Positions 23,482 to 31,772 of a stretch of DNA of 33,841 nucleotides are shown one piece after another. The position numbers were made by a program, and so were the translations under genes. The notes below the pieces were generated by a model, which made no database searches, was not told the origin of the DNA, and was given only the letters and a program-made list of their open reading frames with translations. The DNA is taken from the IMG/VR virus record IMGVR_UViG_3300031973_000778, positions 1-33,841 of that record; one strand, 5' to 3'. Source of the stretch: a virus. Each line of letters starts with the position of its first letter. Within the stretch, counting starts at the first letter, position 1.

Positions 23482-25434
23482 ATGTTCTTTCAACTATCTA
23501 AAGATAAAACGCTACACAGTGTTCTATTGAAATATGATTTAGATAGTGAAACAAAGGAACTTGTTGAAAACCAAGCGAGTGCTGCTATGATTAAAGATTC
23601 TCTAATTAAAAATATAGATGCTACTAACGTTGTTGTTTATAGAAAACTAATAGAAAAAGCAATACTTAAGCAAAAAGAAGATGAAGACTATGGTGAATTT
23701 GCAGGAGACACTAGATATACTTCGGGTAAGGCAAGAGAAATAGAACAAAGAAAGGAAAGATTACAGGGGCAGTCCGAACAAGAACAGGCTGAACAAGAAA
23801 GTTTCAAAGAATCTGATAGATTAAGACAAAGCACTATGCTTTCTGCTGAACAAAGAGAAAAGAGCAAAGAAGAAACAGAACATAGAAGGGCACAGAAGGA
23901 AATTAAATTTTTAGTAAATGCTAAAGAAAAGGTAAATGATTTAATTAGAAACGTTAGAATCCAAACTAATCTTTCACCTCCTGCTATAACAGGGGCAAGT
24001 GCATATAGAGATATTAGTAAAAGGGATTCTAATTTTTTAATAAAAGTTCTAAGAACCATGTCCACACTACCGGAATTTAAAAAGGGAACCGAAACTAATT
24101 TCATAGTAAATAGATTCAAACAATTTTCATTTAATGGTGAATTTCCTATATATTCTAAGAAAATGTATAAGAGAGAACAGGGTGAAAGAACTATCAAAAA
24201 TAAAGTTACTTCTGAAATAAATATCTTTGATTTGAATAATACTTACTCTGCTCTTGCTAACTCTATAATTGATAATACTCCATCAAATAAAGACATGTCT
24301 GTTATAGAAATTATGGGAATGCTTCATTTAAGAGCGTTTAATAGCGAAGCAAAAGCCCTTGCTAATGTCGGAAGAATAGCAAGAGATTTTTCAGGATTTA
24401 AATCTAAAATTGCAGAAAGAGATGCTAAAGGATATAATGTTAGATTTAGGAGAGCAGTGGCATCTTTAAACAAAACATTACAAAACATTGAGAATCATAT
24501 TAAATACTTAAATGATTCAAATTCTTCTTTGAAGAATACTTTGGAAGAGTTTGAAAACGTTGATGATGATTATCTTTTAGAATATGCAGAGGATTTAGTA
24601 ACAGATAAGGCTAGGGAGTTAGCAGTTTCACTAAAGGTATTTACTGTTAAAGAAGGCTCAAATGAAATGCCGGAATATATAAGAGATTTAAGAGAAGAAA
24701 TAAAAACTCTAAGGGAAAATCCTGAAGAAAAATTAGATGACCTAAGAATGGATTTAGCAAACCAATGGGTCGAAGTAAAAGAAGATTATGAAAAAATTTA
24801 CAATAAATTTAATATGAGATTTATGAAGAGATTAATTACAGAGGTTAATCTAATAAAACAAACAATATCTTCTGCTGAGGAAATTAAAGACCCTAGTAAA
24901 GAGTTAAGTAAAAAAATAAGACAGATTAGAAGACCCATTAGAAAATTGTTTTCTAAAATTAATTCTTTGACAAAAGCACTAGATGAATTAGATGATGAGA
25001 CAAAGGAAAAATGGAAAGAATTCTTAAAAGCAGATTCTGAAAGTCTTAAAGACTTAGAAGCAGATAAACCCAAAAAGAGAAAGAAAGGAGAAAATCTAGC
25101 AAGTAGCGTAGGTTATAGAATAGATAGGACTATGCGAATACTTATGGAAGTAAGTGAAGACCAAGCAAAAAATAAGTTCACGGAGTTAGGTATAGATTTT
25201 AAAAATGTTCAAAATATAAATGTCCCTGTATCTGAAATAGAAGAAATGATACAAGACATTAATAGCGATATAGCAGAAATAAATAGTGATATCGAAAGAA
25301 GAAAGGACAAAGATGCAGAACAAGAAGTAGTTGCTGAGATTCCATTTGACTATGACATACCATCTTGGATTGAAGAAGACTTTGACCCCGAAAGACAAAT
25401 GGGTGGTAAAAAATACAAGGAGGGTTTTGAATGA
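23482..25434 (+). CDS. Long coiled-coil protein in the head-assembly region
   Basis: 650 residues from ATG; GAGGTGATT lies five bases upstream. Nearly all helical and charged: a Gln/Glu-rich segment near 85-150 (EIEQRKERLQGQSEQEQAEQ), a conserved-looking globular patch near 160-300 (TNLSPPAITGASAYRDIS), then long coiled coils (IKYLNDSNSSLKNTLEEFEN, EIEEMIQDINSDIAEINSDI). No tag. It occupies the place between portal and protease where some viruses keep minor capsid or core proteins. I do not recognise the family. A prohead core or ejection protein is a guess. Confidence 0.8.
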   Translation: MFFQLSKDKTLHSVLLKYDLDSETKELVENQASAAMIKDSLIKNIDATNVVVYRKLIEKAILKQKEDEDYGEFAGDTRYTSGKAREIEQRKERLQGQSEQEQAEQESFKESDRLRQSTMLSAEQREKSKEETEHRRAQKEIKFLVNAKEKVNDLIRNVRIQTNLSPPAITGASAYRDISKRDSNFLIKVLRTMSTLPEFKKGTETNFIVNRFKQFSFNGEFPIYSKKMYKREQGERTIKNKVTSEINIFDLNNTYSALANSIIDNTPSNKDMSVIEIMGMLHLRAFNSEAKALANVGRIARDFSGFKSKIAERDAKGYNVRFRRAVASLNKTLQNIENHIKYLNDSNSSLKNTLEEFENVDDDYLLEYAEDLVTDKARELAVSLKVFTVKEGSNEMPEYIRDLREEIKTLRENPEEKLDDLRMDLANQWVEVKEDYEKIYNKFNMRFMKRLITEVNLIKQTISSAEEIKDPSKELSKKIRQIRRPIRKLFSKINSLTKALDELDDETKEKWKEFLKADSESLKDLEADKPKKRKKGENLASSVGYRIDRTMRILMEVSEDQAKNKFTELGIDFKNVQNINVPVSEIEEMIQDINSDIAEINSDIERRKDKDAEQEVVAEIPFDYDIPSWIEEDFDPERQMGGKKYKEGFE

Positions 25435-25787
25435 CATGGGATTATTATAATGATGGAAAAGAGATTATCATAAAAAAGGAAAAGACTGAGGCTAAAAGCA
25501 TACTTGATTCGTTAGACCCGAAGGCTAGAAAGAGACTAAAAAAGACCATTCAAGCGGCTTCTCCTACTGAATTTTTCGGTCAAGATTTTACTAAATTAGG
25601 TGAATTAATTGATACTCTTAAAGAATTGGATTTAACTAAATCTGATAAGAAACTTAGTAAGAAAATGAAATCAATGGATGACAGGAACCTTGATATTGTT
25701 GCTACTGCTACGAAGTTGCGTAAAGAATACGAATTACTGTATAGACAACTCGATGATTTAATCTATGGCAGGACAAAAAAGAAGTGA
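25431..25787 (+). CDS. Small basic protein with variant tag MTWDYY
   Basis: 118 residues from ATG overlapping the previous stop (ATGA), with AAGGAGGG at 25418-25425. It opens MTWDYYNDGKEIIIKK, matching the first eleven residues of the protein at 22968 apart from two changes. Beyond that it is helical and basic (DPKARKRLKKTIQAAS, KLRKEYELLYRQLDDL) and ends GRTKKK. No known domain. The shared beginning suggests a second tag class used for the portal-proximal genes. Confidence 0.82.
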   Translation: MTWDYYNDGKEIIIKKEKTEAKSILDSLDPKARKRLKKTIQAASPTEFFGQDFTKLGELIDTLKELDLTKSDKKLSKKMKSMDDRNLDIVATATKLRKEYELLYRQLDDLIYGRTKKK

Positions 25788-25791
25788 TATT

Positions 25792-26043
25792 ATGACAGAA
25801 GAAAACACAATTAATCAAGAATTATTGGAGATAATTAAAGCATTAGCCTCAAAGGTTGAAGACTTAGAAAAGACAATTTATGCTAAAGATAGCATACTTA
25901 TGAAAGCGGGTTTTGTAGTAACTAATAGTCCAACTCCTGCTATGGATAATTCAATTGGTTCTCCAATGGGAATGCCAAAAGATATTTCAACTATGGATTG
26001 GTCCGAGATTCATAAAATGGTCGAAAAGGCGGGTGGAAATTAA
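25792..26043 (+). CDS. Small protein with scaffold-like C-terminal capsid-binding motif
   Basis: 83 residues from ATG 25792, five bases after the previous stop; a longer upstream frame would overlap the previous gene. A short coiled coil (ELLEIIKALASKVEDLEK) and a Pro/Met/Gly-rich linker (NSPTPAMDNSIGSPMGM) lead to the C-terminal motif ISTMDWSEIHKMVEKAGGN. The scaffold at 28833-30029 ends VAQMDWNDIHKMVGGI. This is a strong match at the same, terminal position, so I infer that both dock to the same partner, probably the capsid shell. It could be an accessory scaffold or an assembly chaperone. Confidence 0.82.
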   Translation: MTEENTINQELLEIIKALASKVEDLEKTIYAKDSILMKAGFVVTNSPTPAMDNSIGSPMGMPKDISTMDWSEIHKMVEKAGGN

Positions 26044-26282
26044 TGCCGGAAAGAGTAACTAAAGAAGAAAGAATTGTCAGTCTTGCTATTGAAAAGGCTA
26101 GAAGTGCCAAAAAAGAATTAGAATTGTCTCTTAATGATAATAACAGAAGTCCCGAAAAGGATGATGCTGAAGTAGTCAAAGTAAAAAGACCAAAGGCAGA
26201 AGAAGTTAAAGATAGTGAATTAATTCCTAAAAATAGAAAAACTGATGGATATGGTTTAGCAGGTCAAGAATCTAAGTATTAA
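26043..26282 (+). CDS. Small charged protein, unknown
   Basis: 79 residues; ATG overlaps the last base of the previous stop (TAATG). A helix (VTKEERIVSLAIEKARSAKK) is followed by a charged, likely disordered tail (EKDDAEVVKVKRPKAEEV) and the end GYGLAGQESKY. No tag or family recognised. It separates the scaffold-like protein from the DNA ligase, and its stop codon region gives the AGAAGTGAT site for the ligase. Confidence 0.78.
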   Translation: MPERVTKEERIVSLAIEKARSAKKELELSLNDNNRSPEKDDAEVVKVKRPKAEEVKDSELIPKNRKTDGYGLAGQESKY

Positions 26283-26293
26283 GAAGTGATACA

Positions 26294-28792
26294 ATGAAAT
26301 TAGGTTCTATCGAAAAAGATAGACAACCATCAGTTGAAATAATGCGTCTTTTTGAAAAGACAAGGGTTGCCTATTTATCCGCACGACATGACCCGAAAGA
26401 ATATGGGAGTCGTTGGAGAGCAGCAGTTAAATTAATTAAAGAATCATACGAAGAATTAGATGCTGCCGGAAAAGAAATGAAAAATTTCATTGATGAAGAT
26501 GATTTAGAAAATAATAGCGTTAATGATGTTAAGACAACCGAAGCAAAAAACTTATTTGAAAAAATAAAACTTCTAAGATATAATTCTAAATTAGTCGAAG
26601 ACCCGTTCGCTAAAAGATTCAAAGGTAATGTTCTTGAAGAGTTAATGACAAATCCCGAATCTATGGTTAAATTTGTTCATTATGCTCTAAGGAATCACAA
26701 CAATGCTCTAACTGCTGAAACATTATCAATAAAAGACATGGAACCGGACTCAATTACCGAGGGTCTTATGGGTCTTGACCTAGAGGAAGACGACATAGCA
26801 CTGTATATTATTGAGCATTATGGGGATGGAAAAGATTCAAAGAAAGTGGAATCTAAAGTAAAGGCAGCCTTAGACCTATTGCAGTTAGTCTTCTTTTCCC
26901 AACATGAAGAAAAAGAATGGGAAGAATTGGTTGATATTGATATGAAAAAATCAGAAGAAGAGAAGTCAATTAGTGATTTCATTATTCCTAACAAACCGAT
27001 GTATAGAATATTTGATATTGAAGATATCAATGAATTAAAGGGTTTCAGTGGTGATTGGGTTGTTCAAGAAAAATATGATGGCATGAGAGTGCAACTTCAT
27101 AAGTTTGATAAATCAGTTAAAGTTTATTCCTATAACAAAAAGAATATAACAGATAAATGTTCTGACATAGTTGATGAATTAAAGAAAAAACACTTTGGCG
27201 ACTGTATTTTAGATGCTGAATTGATTCTATTTAGTGGTGAAGATTCTTTACATAGGGCAGATACTATTGCTCATGTATTCAAAGGAAAATACAAAGATGC
27301 TAAATTAAAATGCCATGTTTTTGATATTATGCGACACGAAGAACAAACTCTTCTTGATGAAGAATTGTCTAATAGAATTACTACCTTATTCAACAACTAT
27401 TCATCTCATTCTTCTGAGTATTTAGTATTCCCATCTAAAAGAGATACTAGAATGGCAGATAGTCTAAAAGATATAGAAGAATATTCTAAGACAATTATGA
27501 ATATGCCTACTGCTGAAGGAGTAGTAATTAAAGATGCTACTTCAACTTATTATTTAGGAACAAGAAAGAACCCTAAGTGGATTAAATGGAAAAAATTTGT
27601 TGATTTAGATGTTATTGTTTTGGATAAAAAGAAAACAAAAAGCAATTTATATTCTTATACTGTTGGTGTTGATGTTGGTCCGACTGATGAGGAAAGTAAA
27701 TTTATAGAAGAAATTGACGGTAAAAAATACATGAACGTCGGTAAGACTCTTAATACTAAAACTTCAGCAAATGTAGGAGATATAGTTAGAGTAAAGGTTG
27801 ATGAAGTAAAGCAATCCGGTGAAAGATTTACTCTATATTCTGCAAAGGTAATAGAAATACCGGAAGTCGAAATGCCTGATAAAGTGGTTACTTTAGAATT
27901 CTTAGCCCAAGATACTAAGAAGTCTCTAAATTATGATGTGACTGCGTTAACAAAAGGATTCAAAATAACGGACCATATTCACGGTGAAGCGATACTAAAG
28001 TTCGACGTAAGTGGTTTTACTTTCTTTGAAGAACACAATTTGATGTCTAAGAATGCTATGTTGGATATTGACATTTGGAAAGAACAAGTGCAAGAGATAA
28101 TGAAAACTAAACAGGGTGTTTTGGCAAATGCAATTATTCGTTATTTGACAGATAATGGGCCTAGAACATTAAAAGAAGTGCATGACTATCTAGTGAAAGA
28201 AAATGTTGCTGAGTATAAAGACATTGTAAAAGATGGAAAAGATGGTTTGGTTGAATGGGCTGATAATAGAGATGGTATAGATTACAATCCTCAAACTAAA
28301 AAACTCTTCATGAGTTATGATAAAGTCCAAAAAGAGACTGAAGAAATTAAAAAAGAGTATAAAACTCCCGAAGAAAAAAGAAGCGGTCCTTTCAAAATAT
28401 ATGCTAGAGAAGACGACAACATTACTCTATCAATTAAATTAGGTGAAGATACTATTAATTGGACTATTGATTTAGAAAACGAAGAAGAATTGTTTGATTT
28501 GTTTGGTGCTGCGGGAAAATATCCTGCACAAGTGGCAACTAATATAGAAAAAGAAAAGGTAATTGATAGTGGGACTGTTGAATTAGGTGTTCAGAGGGAT
28601 GGATATCATGAATATTTCTTAGATGGAAACAAGTTTGAGACTAAACTCCATATTAGATATTTGCCTGTAAAGGGTAAAAAGATGTGGTTGGCGTGGACAG
28701 GATATGAACAGGAACCTGTGGATAGTAAAACAGATGATGGTATTTGGGATATTTACGAAGATAAGTATGCAAAAATTAAAATTCCACAGTGA
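26294..28792 (+). CDS. lig: ATP-dependent DNA ligase with extra C-terminal domains
   Basis: 832 residues from ATG with AGAAGTGAT upstream. It seals nicks in DNA using ATP. Residues 1-230 are a helical DNA-binding-like region. The nucleotidyltransferase core shows motif I EKYDGMR with catalytic K260, motif III LDAELILF (306-313), IIIa HVFDIM, motif IV AEGVVIKD (407-414) and motif V WIKWKK (429-434), then an OB fold to about 540. Roughly 290 more residues follow, with a winged-helix-like part (LANAIIRYLTDNGPRTLKEV) and a final β-rich part (SGTVELGVQRDGYHEYFLDG). Family ligases usually end after the OB fold. Its place between scaffold genes is unusual, and it might repair DNA at packaging or entry. 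Confidence 0.92.
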   Translation: MKLGSIEKDRQPSVEIMRLFEKTRVAYLSARHDPKEYGSRWRAAVKLIKESYEELDAAGKEMKNFIDEDDLENNSVNDVKTTEAKNLFEKIKLLRYNSKLVEDPFAKRFKGNVLEELMTNPESMVKFVHYALRNHNNALTAETLSIKDMEPDSITEGLMGLDLEEDDIALYIIEHYGDGKDSKKVESKVKAALDLLQLVFFSQHEEKEWEELVDIDMKKSEEEKSISDFIIPNKPMYRIFDIEDINELKGFSGDWVVQEKYDGMRVQLHKFDKSVKVYSYNKKNITDKCSDIVDELKKKHFGDCILDAELILFSGEDSLHRADTIAHVFKGKYKDAKLKCHVFDIMRHEEQTLLDEELSNRITTLFNNYSSHSSEYLVFPSKRDTRMADSLKDIEEYSKTIMNMPTAEGVVIKDATSTYYLGTRKNPKWIKWKKFVDLDVIVLDKKKTKSNLYSYTVGVDVGPTDEESKFIEEIDGKKYMNVGKTLNTKTSANVGDIVRVKVDEVKQSGERFTLYSAKVIEIPEVEMPDKVVTLEFLAQDTKKSLNYDVTALTKGFKITDHIHGEAILKFDVSGFTFFEEHNLMSKNAMLDIDIWKEQVQEIMKTKQGVLANAIIRYLTDNGPRTLKEVHDYLVKENVAEYKDIVKDGKDGLVEWADNRDGIDYNPQTKKLFMSYDKVQKETEEIKKEYKTPEEKRSGPFKIYAREDDNITLSIKLGEDTINWTIDLENEEELFDLFGAAGKYPAQVATNIEKEKVIDSGTVELGVQRDGYHEYFLDGNKFETKLHIRYLPVKGKKMWLAWTGYEQEPVDSKTDDGIWDIYEDKYAKIKIPQ

Positions 28793-28832
28793 ACTTAATA
28801 TAGTGAAAGGAAATAAACAGGGGTGAGGAAGA

Positions 28833-30029
28833 ATGGCATCTGCTATTATGGCTAATCATAATGATGATTTCAGAATACTCAAAAGTGACGATTTAATGAT
28901 TGGAGGATATGCAAGCATCGAAATCGTTGATAAGCAAAATGATTTAATTACACTCAAAGCATTAGAAGATGCAGTCGAAAAATACATGGAGAATCCCAAA
29001 TTTAGGAATGTAATGACAAACCATTCAAATGTTCAAGTCGGAGAGGTAATTAAATCGTATCGAGATAAGAACGGAAAACTATGGAAAACTGAAGTTGATG
29101 ATGTAGGATTTTTTGTAGTGATTAAATTAAGGGATGATATAGAAAAAGCCAAAGAAATAAATCGAGGCATAAGAAAAGGTTCATTGAGGTCATTTAGCAT
29201 TGGGGGGCAAGCAATACATAAAGTAAAGAAAAATCACCCGGAGTTAGGAGATTACAATGAAATAAGCAAACTAGAATTGCATGAAGTAACAATATGTGAA
29301 AAAGGAATAAACCCGGAAGCGAAATTTGATATTTTAAAGCAAGATAAGGAGGCAAAAAAAATGAGTAAACTAGAAAAAGCATTAGCAGAATTGGACACTC
29401 TAATGGAGGAAGTCAATATGCTAAGAAAAGAAGAAGAAGAAGAAGAGAAAGGTATGGGTGAATACATGGATGAAATGGAAAGAGCCGATACTATGGAAAT
29501 GAAAGATGACGAAGAGGAAATGATGGATATGTCCGACGATAGAGAAAGAGAAGCAAAGGCTTTACTTTCAACTCTAGATGGCGCAGGCGTTGAAATCGGC
29601 GAACCTGCGGATAGAGTTGTAATTGACAACGGAAACCCAAAGGCTTCTGATTTGCCGGTTGTTAAGGCATTTAACAACGAAGAATTAGAAACACTTGATT
29701 TGTCAGTAGGAAACATTGAGAAGGCTTACGAAGCATTCCGTCAAGAACAACTAGAAAAGTTGGCTTACGATAATCTTCAAAAGCAGTTTGAAGCCCGATT
29801 TAAGGCTGAAACAACAACAAGAACAGATGCAATCGCTAAAGCAAATTACGATGCAAAGTCAGAAATTGCTTCCCTAAAGGAAGAATTTACACAACTAAGA
29901 AAGTCTCTAACTGCTGAGAAAGAGACTATTCTAAAGGCTCAAGAAGAGTCTGAAATTAAACTCCCTTCATTGGATGAAGTTGCACAAATGGATTGGAACG
30001 ACATTCACAAGATGGTAGGAGGAATTTAA
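28833..30029 (+). CDS. Capsid maturation protease fused to scaffold
   Basis: 398 residues from ATG with GGTGAGG upstream. Residues 1-170 fit the phage prohead serine protease fold: GGYASIEIVDKQNDLIT, then H64 in MTNHSNVQVGEVI, S122 in GSLRSFSIGG, and LHEVTICEKGINPEAKF (H150/E151). H64 and S122 are the likely catalytic pair. Residues 177-398 are an acidic, coiled-coil scaffold that ends MDWNDIHKMVGGI. The protease digests scaffold and trims capsid proteins during maturation. The protein probably assembles inside the prohead, with the C-terminus on the shell. A strong internal start at 29361 probably yields the scaffold alone. The W-x-x-I-x-K end matches the N-terminal tags elsewhere in the window. 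Confidence 0.9.
   Translation: MASAIMANHNDDFRILKSDDLMIGGYASIEIVDKQNDLITLKALEDAVEKYMENPKFRNVMTNHSNVQVGEVIKSYRDKNGKLWKTEVDDVGFFVVIKLRDDIEKAKEINRGIRKGSLRSFSIGGQAIHKVKKNHPELGDYNEISKLELHEVTICEKGINPEAKFDILKQDKEAKKMSKLEKALAELDTLMEEVNMLRKEEEEEEKGMGEYMDEMERADTMEMKDDEEEMMDMSDDREREAKALLSTLDGAGVEIGEPADRVVIDNGNPKASDLPVVKAFNNEELETLDLSVGNIEKAYEAFRQEQLEKLAYDNLQKQFEARFKAETTTRTDAIAKANYDAKSEIASLKEEFTQLRKSLTAEKETILKAQEESEIKLPSLDEVAQMDWNDIHKMVGGI
29346..29352 (+). promoter_or_regulatory. Internal ribosome-binding site for the scaffold
   Basis: AAGGAGG, eight bases before ATG 29361, inside the protease/scaffold reading frame and exactly at the domain border. It is one of the best ribosome-binding sites in the window, which argues for a second in-frame product. 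Confidence 0.75.
29361..30029 (+). CDS. Nested scaffold protein (internal in-frame start)
   Basis: 222 residues from M177 of the protease/scaffold gene, beginning MSKLEKALAELDTLMEEV. A perfect AAGGAGG lies eight bases upstream. The product lacks the protease domain and contains an acidic Met/Glu-rich stretch, a helical part (AYEAFRQEQLEKLAYDNLQK, EIASLKEEFTQLRKSL) and the terminal MDWNDIHKMVGGI. The same arrangement is well known for phage lambda C/Nu3, where most scaffold is made from an internal start. It would supply excess scaffold over protease. Supported by the site and the domain border; expression is not shown. Confidence 0.72.
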   Translation: MSKLEKALAELDTLMEEVNMLRKEEEEEEKGMGEYMDEMERADTMEMKDDEEEMMDMSDDREREAKALLSTLDGAGVEIGEPADRVVIDNGNPKASDLPVVKAFNNEELETLDLSVGNIEKAYEAFRQEQLEKLAYDNLQKQFEARFKAETTTRTDAIAKANYDAKSEIASLKEEFTQLRKSLTAEKETILKAQEESEIKLPSLDEVAQMDWNDIHKMVGGI

Positions 30030-30030
30030 G

Positions 30031-31386
30031 ATGAGTGGATATATTAACACAATTGCAGATTTAGAGGCTAATACTTACGGAATGGGCGCAAATGCGGGAC
30101 TAAACAACCAATTGCTTAAGCAAGTTGGTGCAGTGGCAGGTATTCATACAGGCCATGATGTTTCTCTAGGAGTTGGTAGTGGGACTACTGCTGCTTCTTC
30201 TCTAGGAGCATTATACAATCAAGTTTACGGACAAAAAGTTTGGTCTATGCTAAACCGTGAATGTAATGCTCTTTCAGTAATTGCTAAGAGGCCATATACT
30301 TCTAGCGGTTGGAGAGTATTGTCAGAAAGACCTGCCGGTGGTAGTGGTAACTTCCTAGCATTGGATGTTGAAGGAACAAAAGATGCTGCAAACATTGGTT
30401 CAACTTCTCCTAGAGCAGATATTATTGGTGGTGTTCCTGAAAATGCAGGTCTAGATACTGTTGCTGATGGTTTGGCTTCTATTGCGCCAAAGTATGAGCA
30501 ATTGTTCACAAGTCCTAAAATTATTGCACATCAATTTGAATTCAGCGAATTGGCTATGGAAATGGCACAAATTGATGATGGAATTGGCGATATTAGAGCG
30601 CAAATGCGTGAAGATATGGGTAAGCACCATGCTGAGGTTCAGAATGCTATGCTAGTTATGCCTCTAGAATTCTATTCAGCAGGTTCAACAGTTTCAAGTT
30701 CAGTCACTGTTGATACAATTGAGAGAAACTATACATCTCTAAACAAGATTGTTTCTTCTAAAGGAGAATTAGATGCTATGGCTGCTGCAAATCTAATATC
30801 AAGTGCGACTGCTGCTGAAGTAACTAATTTGTTTTCATCAAACCGAAATTCTGCTTCTTTCCTAGATTCGCAGGTTACTTTTGGTGATACTTATGCTAGT
30901 GGAGATGCTCGCCAACTAACACTAACTGTTCTTAATGAAATGCTAAGACTAATTCGTGTTGCGGGTGGTTCACCAAAGGTTATTCTAACAGGATATGATA
31001 CACTACAAACTATCTCTGATTTGCTACAAGCACAAGAGAGATTTATGGATAGAAAAGAAATTGTTCCAACTGTAAATGGTGTTCGTGGTGTTAAAGGTCA
31101 AGAAGTAGGATTTAGAGTATCAACTTACTACGATATTCCTCTAATTCCTGTTGCTGCTATGGCTTCCACAGGTGCAAATGCCGATTGTATTAGCGATATG
31201 TTGTTCCTAGATACAGACCATCTATGGCTATCTGTTATGAAACCAACTCAATACTTTGAGGATGGTATTAGCAACGGAAACCCATTCGGTGTCGGAACCC
31301 TCGGAAACAAGGCTCTTTACCGAACAATTGGTGAATTGGGTTGCTCGTATTGGAAAGGACAAGGCAAAGTCACAAACCTTCTGTGA
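30031..31386 (+). CDS. Major capsid protein (HK97-fold type)
   Basis: 451 residues from ATG with AGGAGG at 30017-30022, the best-placed site in the region. It sits immediately after the protease/scaffold, as expected. Features: a Gly/Ala-rich N-terminal arm (MGANAGLNNQLLKQVGAVAG) that may be processed, then WSMLNRECNALSVIAKRPYT, EFSELAMEMAQIDDG (spine-helix region), GSPKVILTGYDTLQTISDLL and a C-terminal IPLIPVAAM strand leading to MLFLDTDHLWLSVMKPTQYF. These match the general order of HK97-type capsid proteins. Codons are less AT-biased here than in neighbours, fitting high expression. No tag is present; it is the presumed receptor for the tags. Confidence 0.9.
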   Translation: MSGYINTIADLEANTYGMGANAGLNNQLLKQVGAVAGIHTGHDVSLGVGSGTTAASSLGALYNQVYGQKVWSMLNRECNALSVIAKRPYTSSGWRVLSERPAGGSGNFLALDVEGTKDAANIGSTSPRADIIGGVPENAGLDTVADGLASIAPKYEQLFTSPKIIAHQFEFSELAMEMAQIDDGIGDIRAQMREDMGKHHAEVQNAMLVMPLEFYSAGSTVSSSVTVDTIERNYTSLNKIVSSKGELDAMAAANLISSATAAEVTNLFSSNRNSASFLDSQVTFGDTYASGDARQLTLTVLNEMLRLIRVAGGSPKVILTGYDTLQTISDLLQAQERFMDRKEIVPTVNGVRGVKGQEVGFRVSTYYDIPLIPVAAMASTGANADCISDMLFLDTDHLWLSVMKPTQYFEDGISNGNPFGVGTLGNKALYRTIGELGCSYWKGQGKVTNLL

Positions 31387-31396
31387 GGTGTTTTAA

Positions 31397-31762
31397 TTGA
31401 CACATACAGTAACATTGATTGCTGACCACAAGGGCTTTACAAAGCCCAAAGTGGTTGGTGACGAATATGTGGTTGATGCTTTTATTGACATAACCTCATA
31501 CACTGCTAATGGAGAAGAAATACTAGCAAGTAAGTTTGGTCTAAGCACTATAACTTGTGTAGCAGTAACAGGTATTTCTGTTGATACAATTAGCGGAGGA
31601 TATGCAGTTTCCATGATTGCACCGGAAATCCTATCCGGTTCTGCTAATGGAGGAAAGTATGTAAATACCGACACTCAAGATAGATTCCAAATACATGCAC
31701 CTGCGGCTTCTAACACTGATAATATCGGTGAAATTAGAGTTAGAGTTTGGGGACAAATCTGA
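31397..31762 (+). CDS. Capsid decoration-like / minor head protein
   Basis: 121 residues from TTG with GAGGTG upstream. β-rich: HTVTLIADHKGFTKPKVVGD, ITSYTANGEEILASKFGLST and a final EIRVRVWGQI. This pattern (strand, 'SYTxGGExL', then a variable loop and 'V.G' end) resembles small structural proteins found next to capsid genes in many marine phages, from memory. It probably decorates or cements the shell or forms a head-surface β-barrel. No cysteine pattern or signal peptide. Directly follows the major capsid gene. Confidence 0.7.
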   Translation: MTHTVTLIADHKGFTKPKVVGDEYVVDAFIDITSYTANGEEILASKFGLSTITCVAVTGISVDTISGGYAVSMIAPEILSGSANGGKYVNTDTQDRFQIHAPAASNTDNIGEIRVRVWGQI

Positions 31763-31772
31763 GGGGATTTGA

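Noticed and set aside
23688-24197. Minus-strand open frame of about 169 residues
   Set aside because: It is antisense to the Gln/Glu-rich coiled-coil gene at 23482; composition (Ser, Leu, Cys) is that of a shadow frame, and all real genes here are on the plus strand.
28380-28790. LigD-type 3'-phosphoesterase domain at the ligase C-terminus
   Set aside because: The expected His/Asp/Arg active-site signature of that domain is not visible; only general β-rich character and a GYHEYFL segment are seen.
28792-28832. TATA-like TTAATATA (28795-28802) as a promoter for the protease gene
   Set aside because: Such AT-rich words are frequent in this genome. The start point about 25 bases on would cut into the ribosome-binding site, and there is no separate purine-rich element to support it.
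29252-29716. Minus-strand open frame opposite the scaffold
   Set aside because: The Ser-rich composition arises from the complement of GAA/GAT-rich codons; no start site or family.
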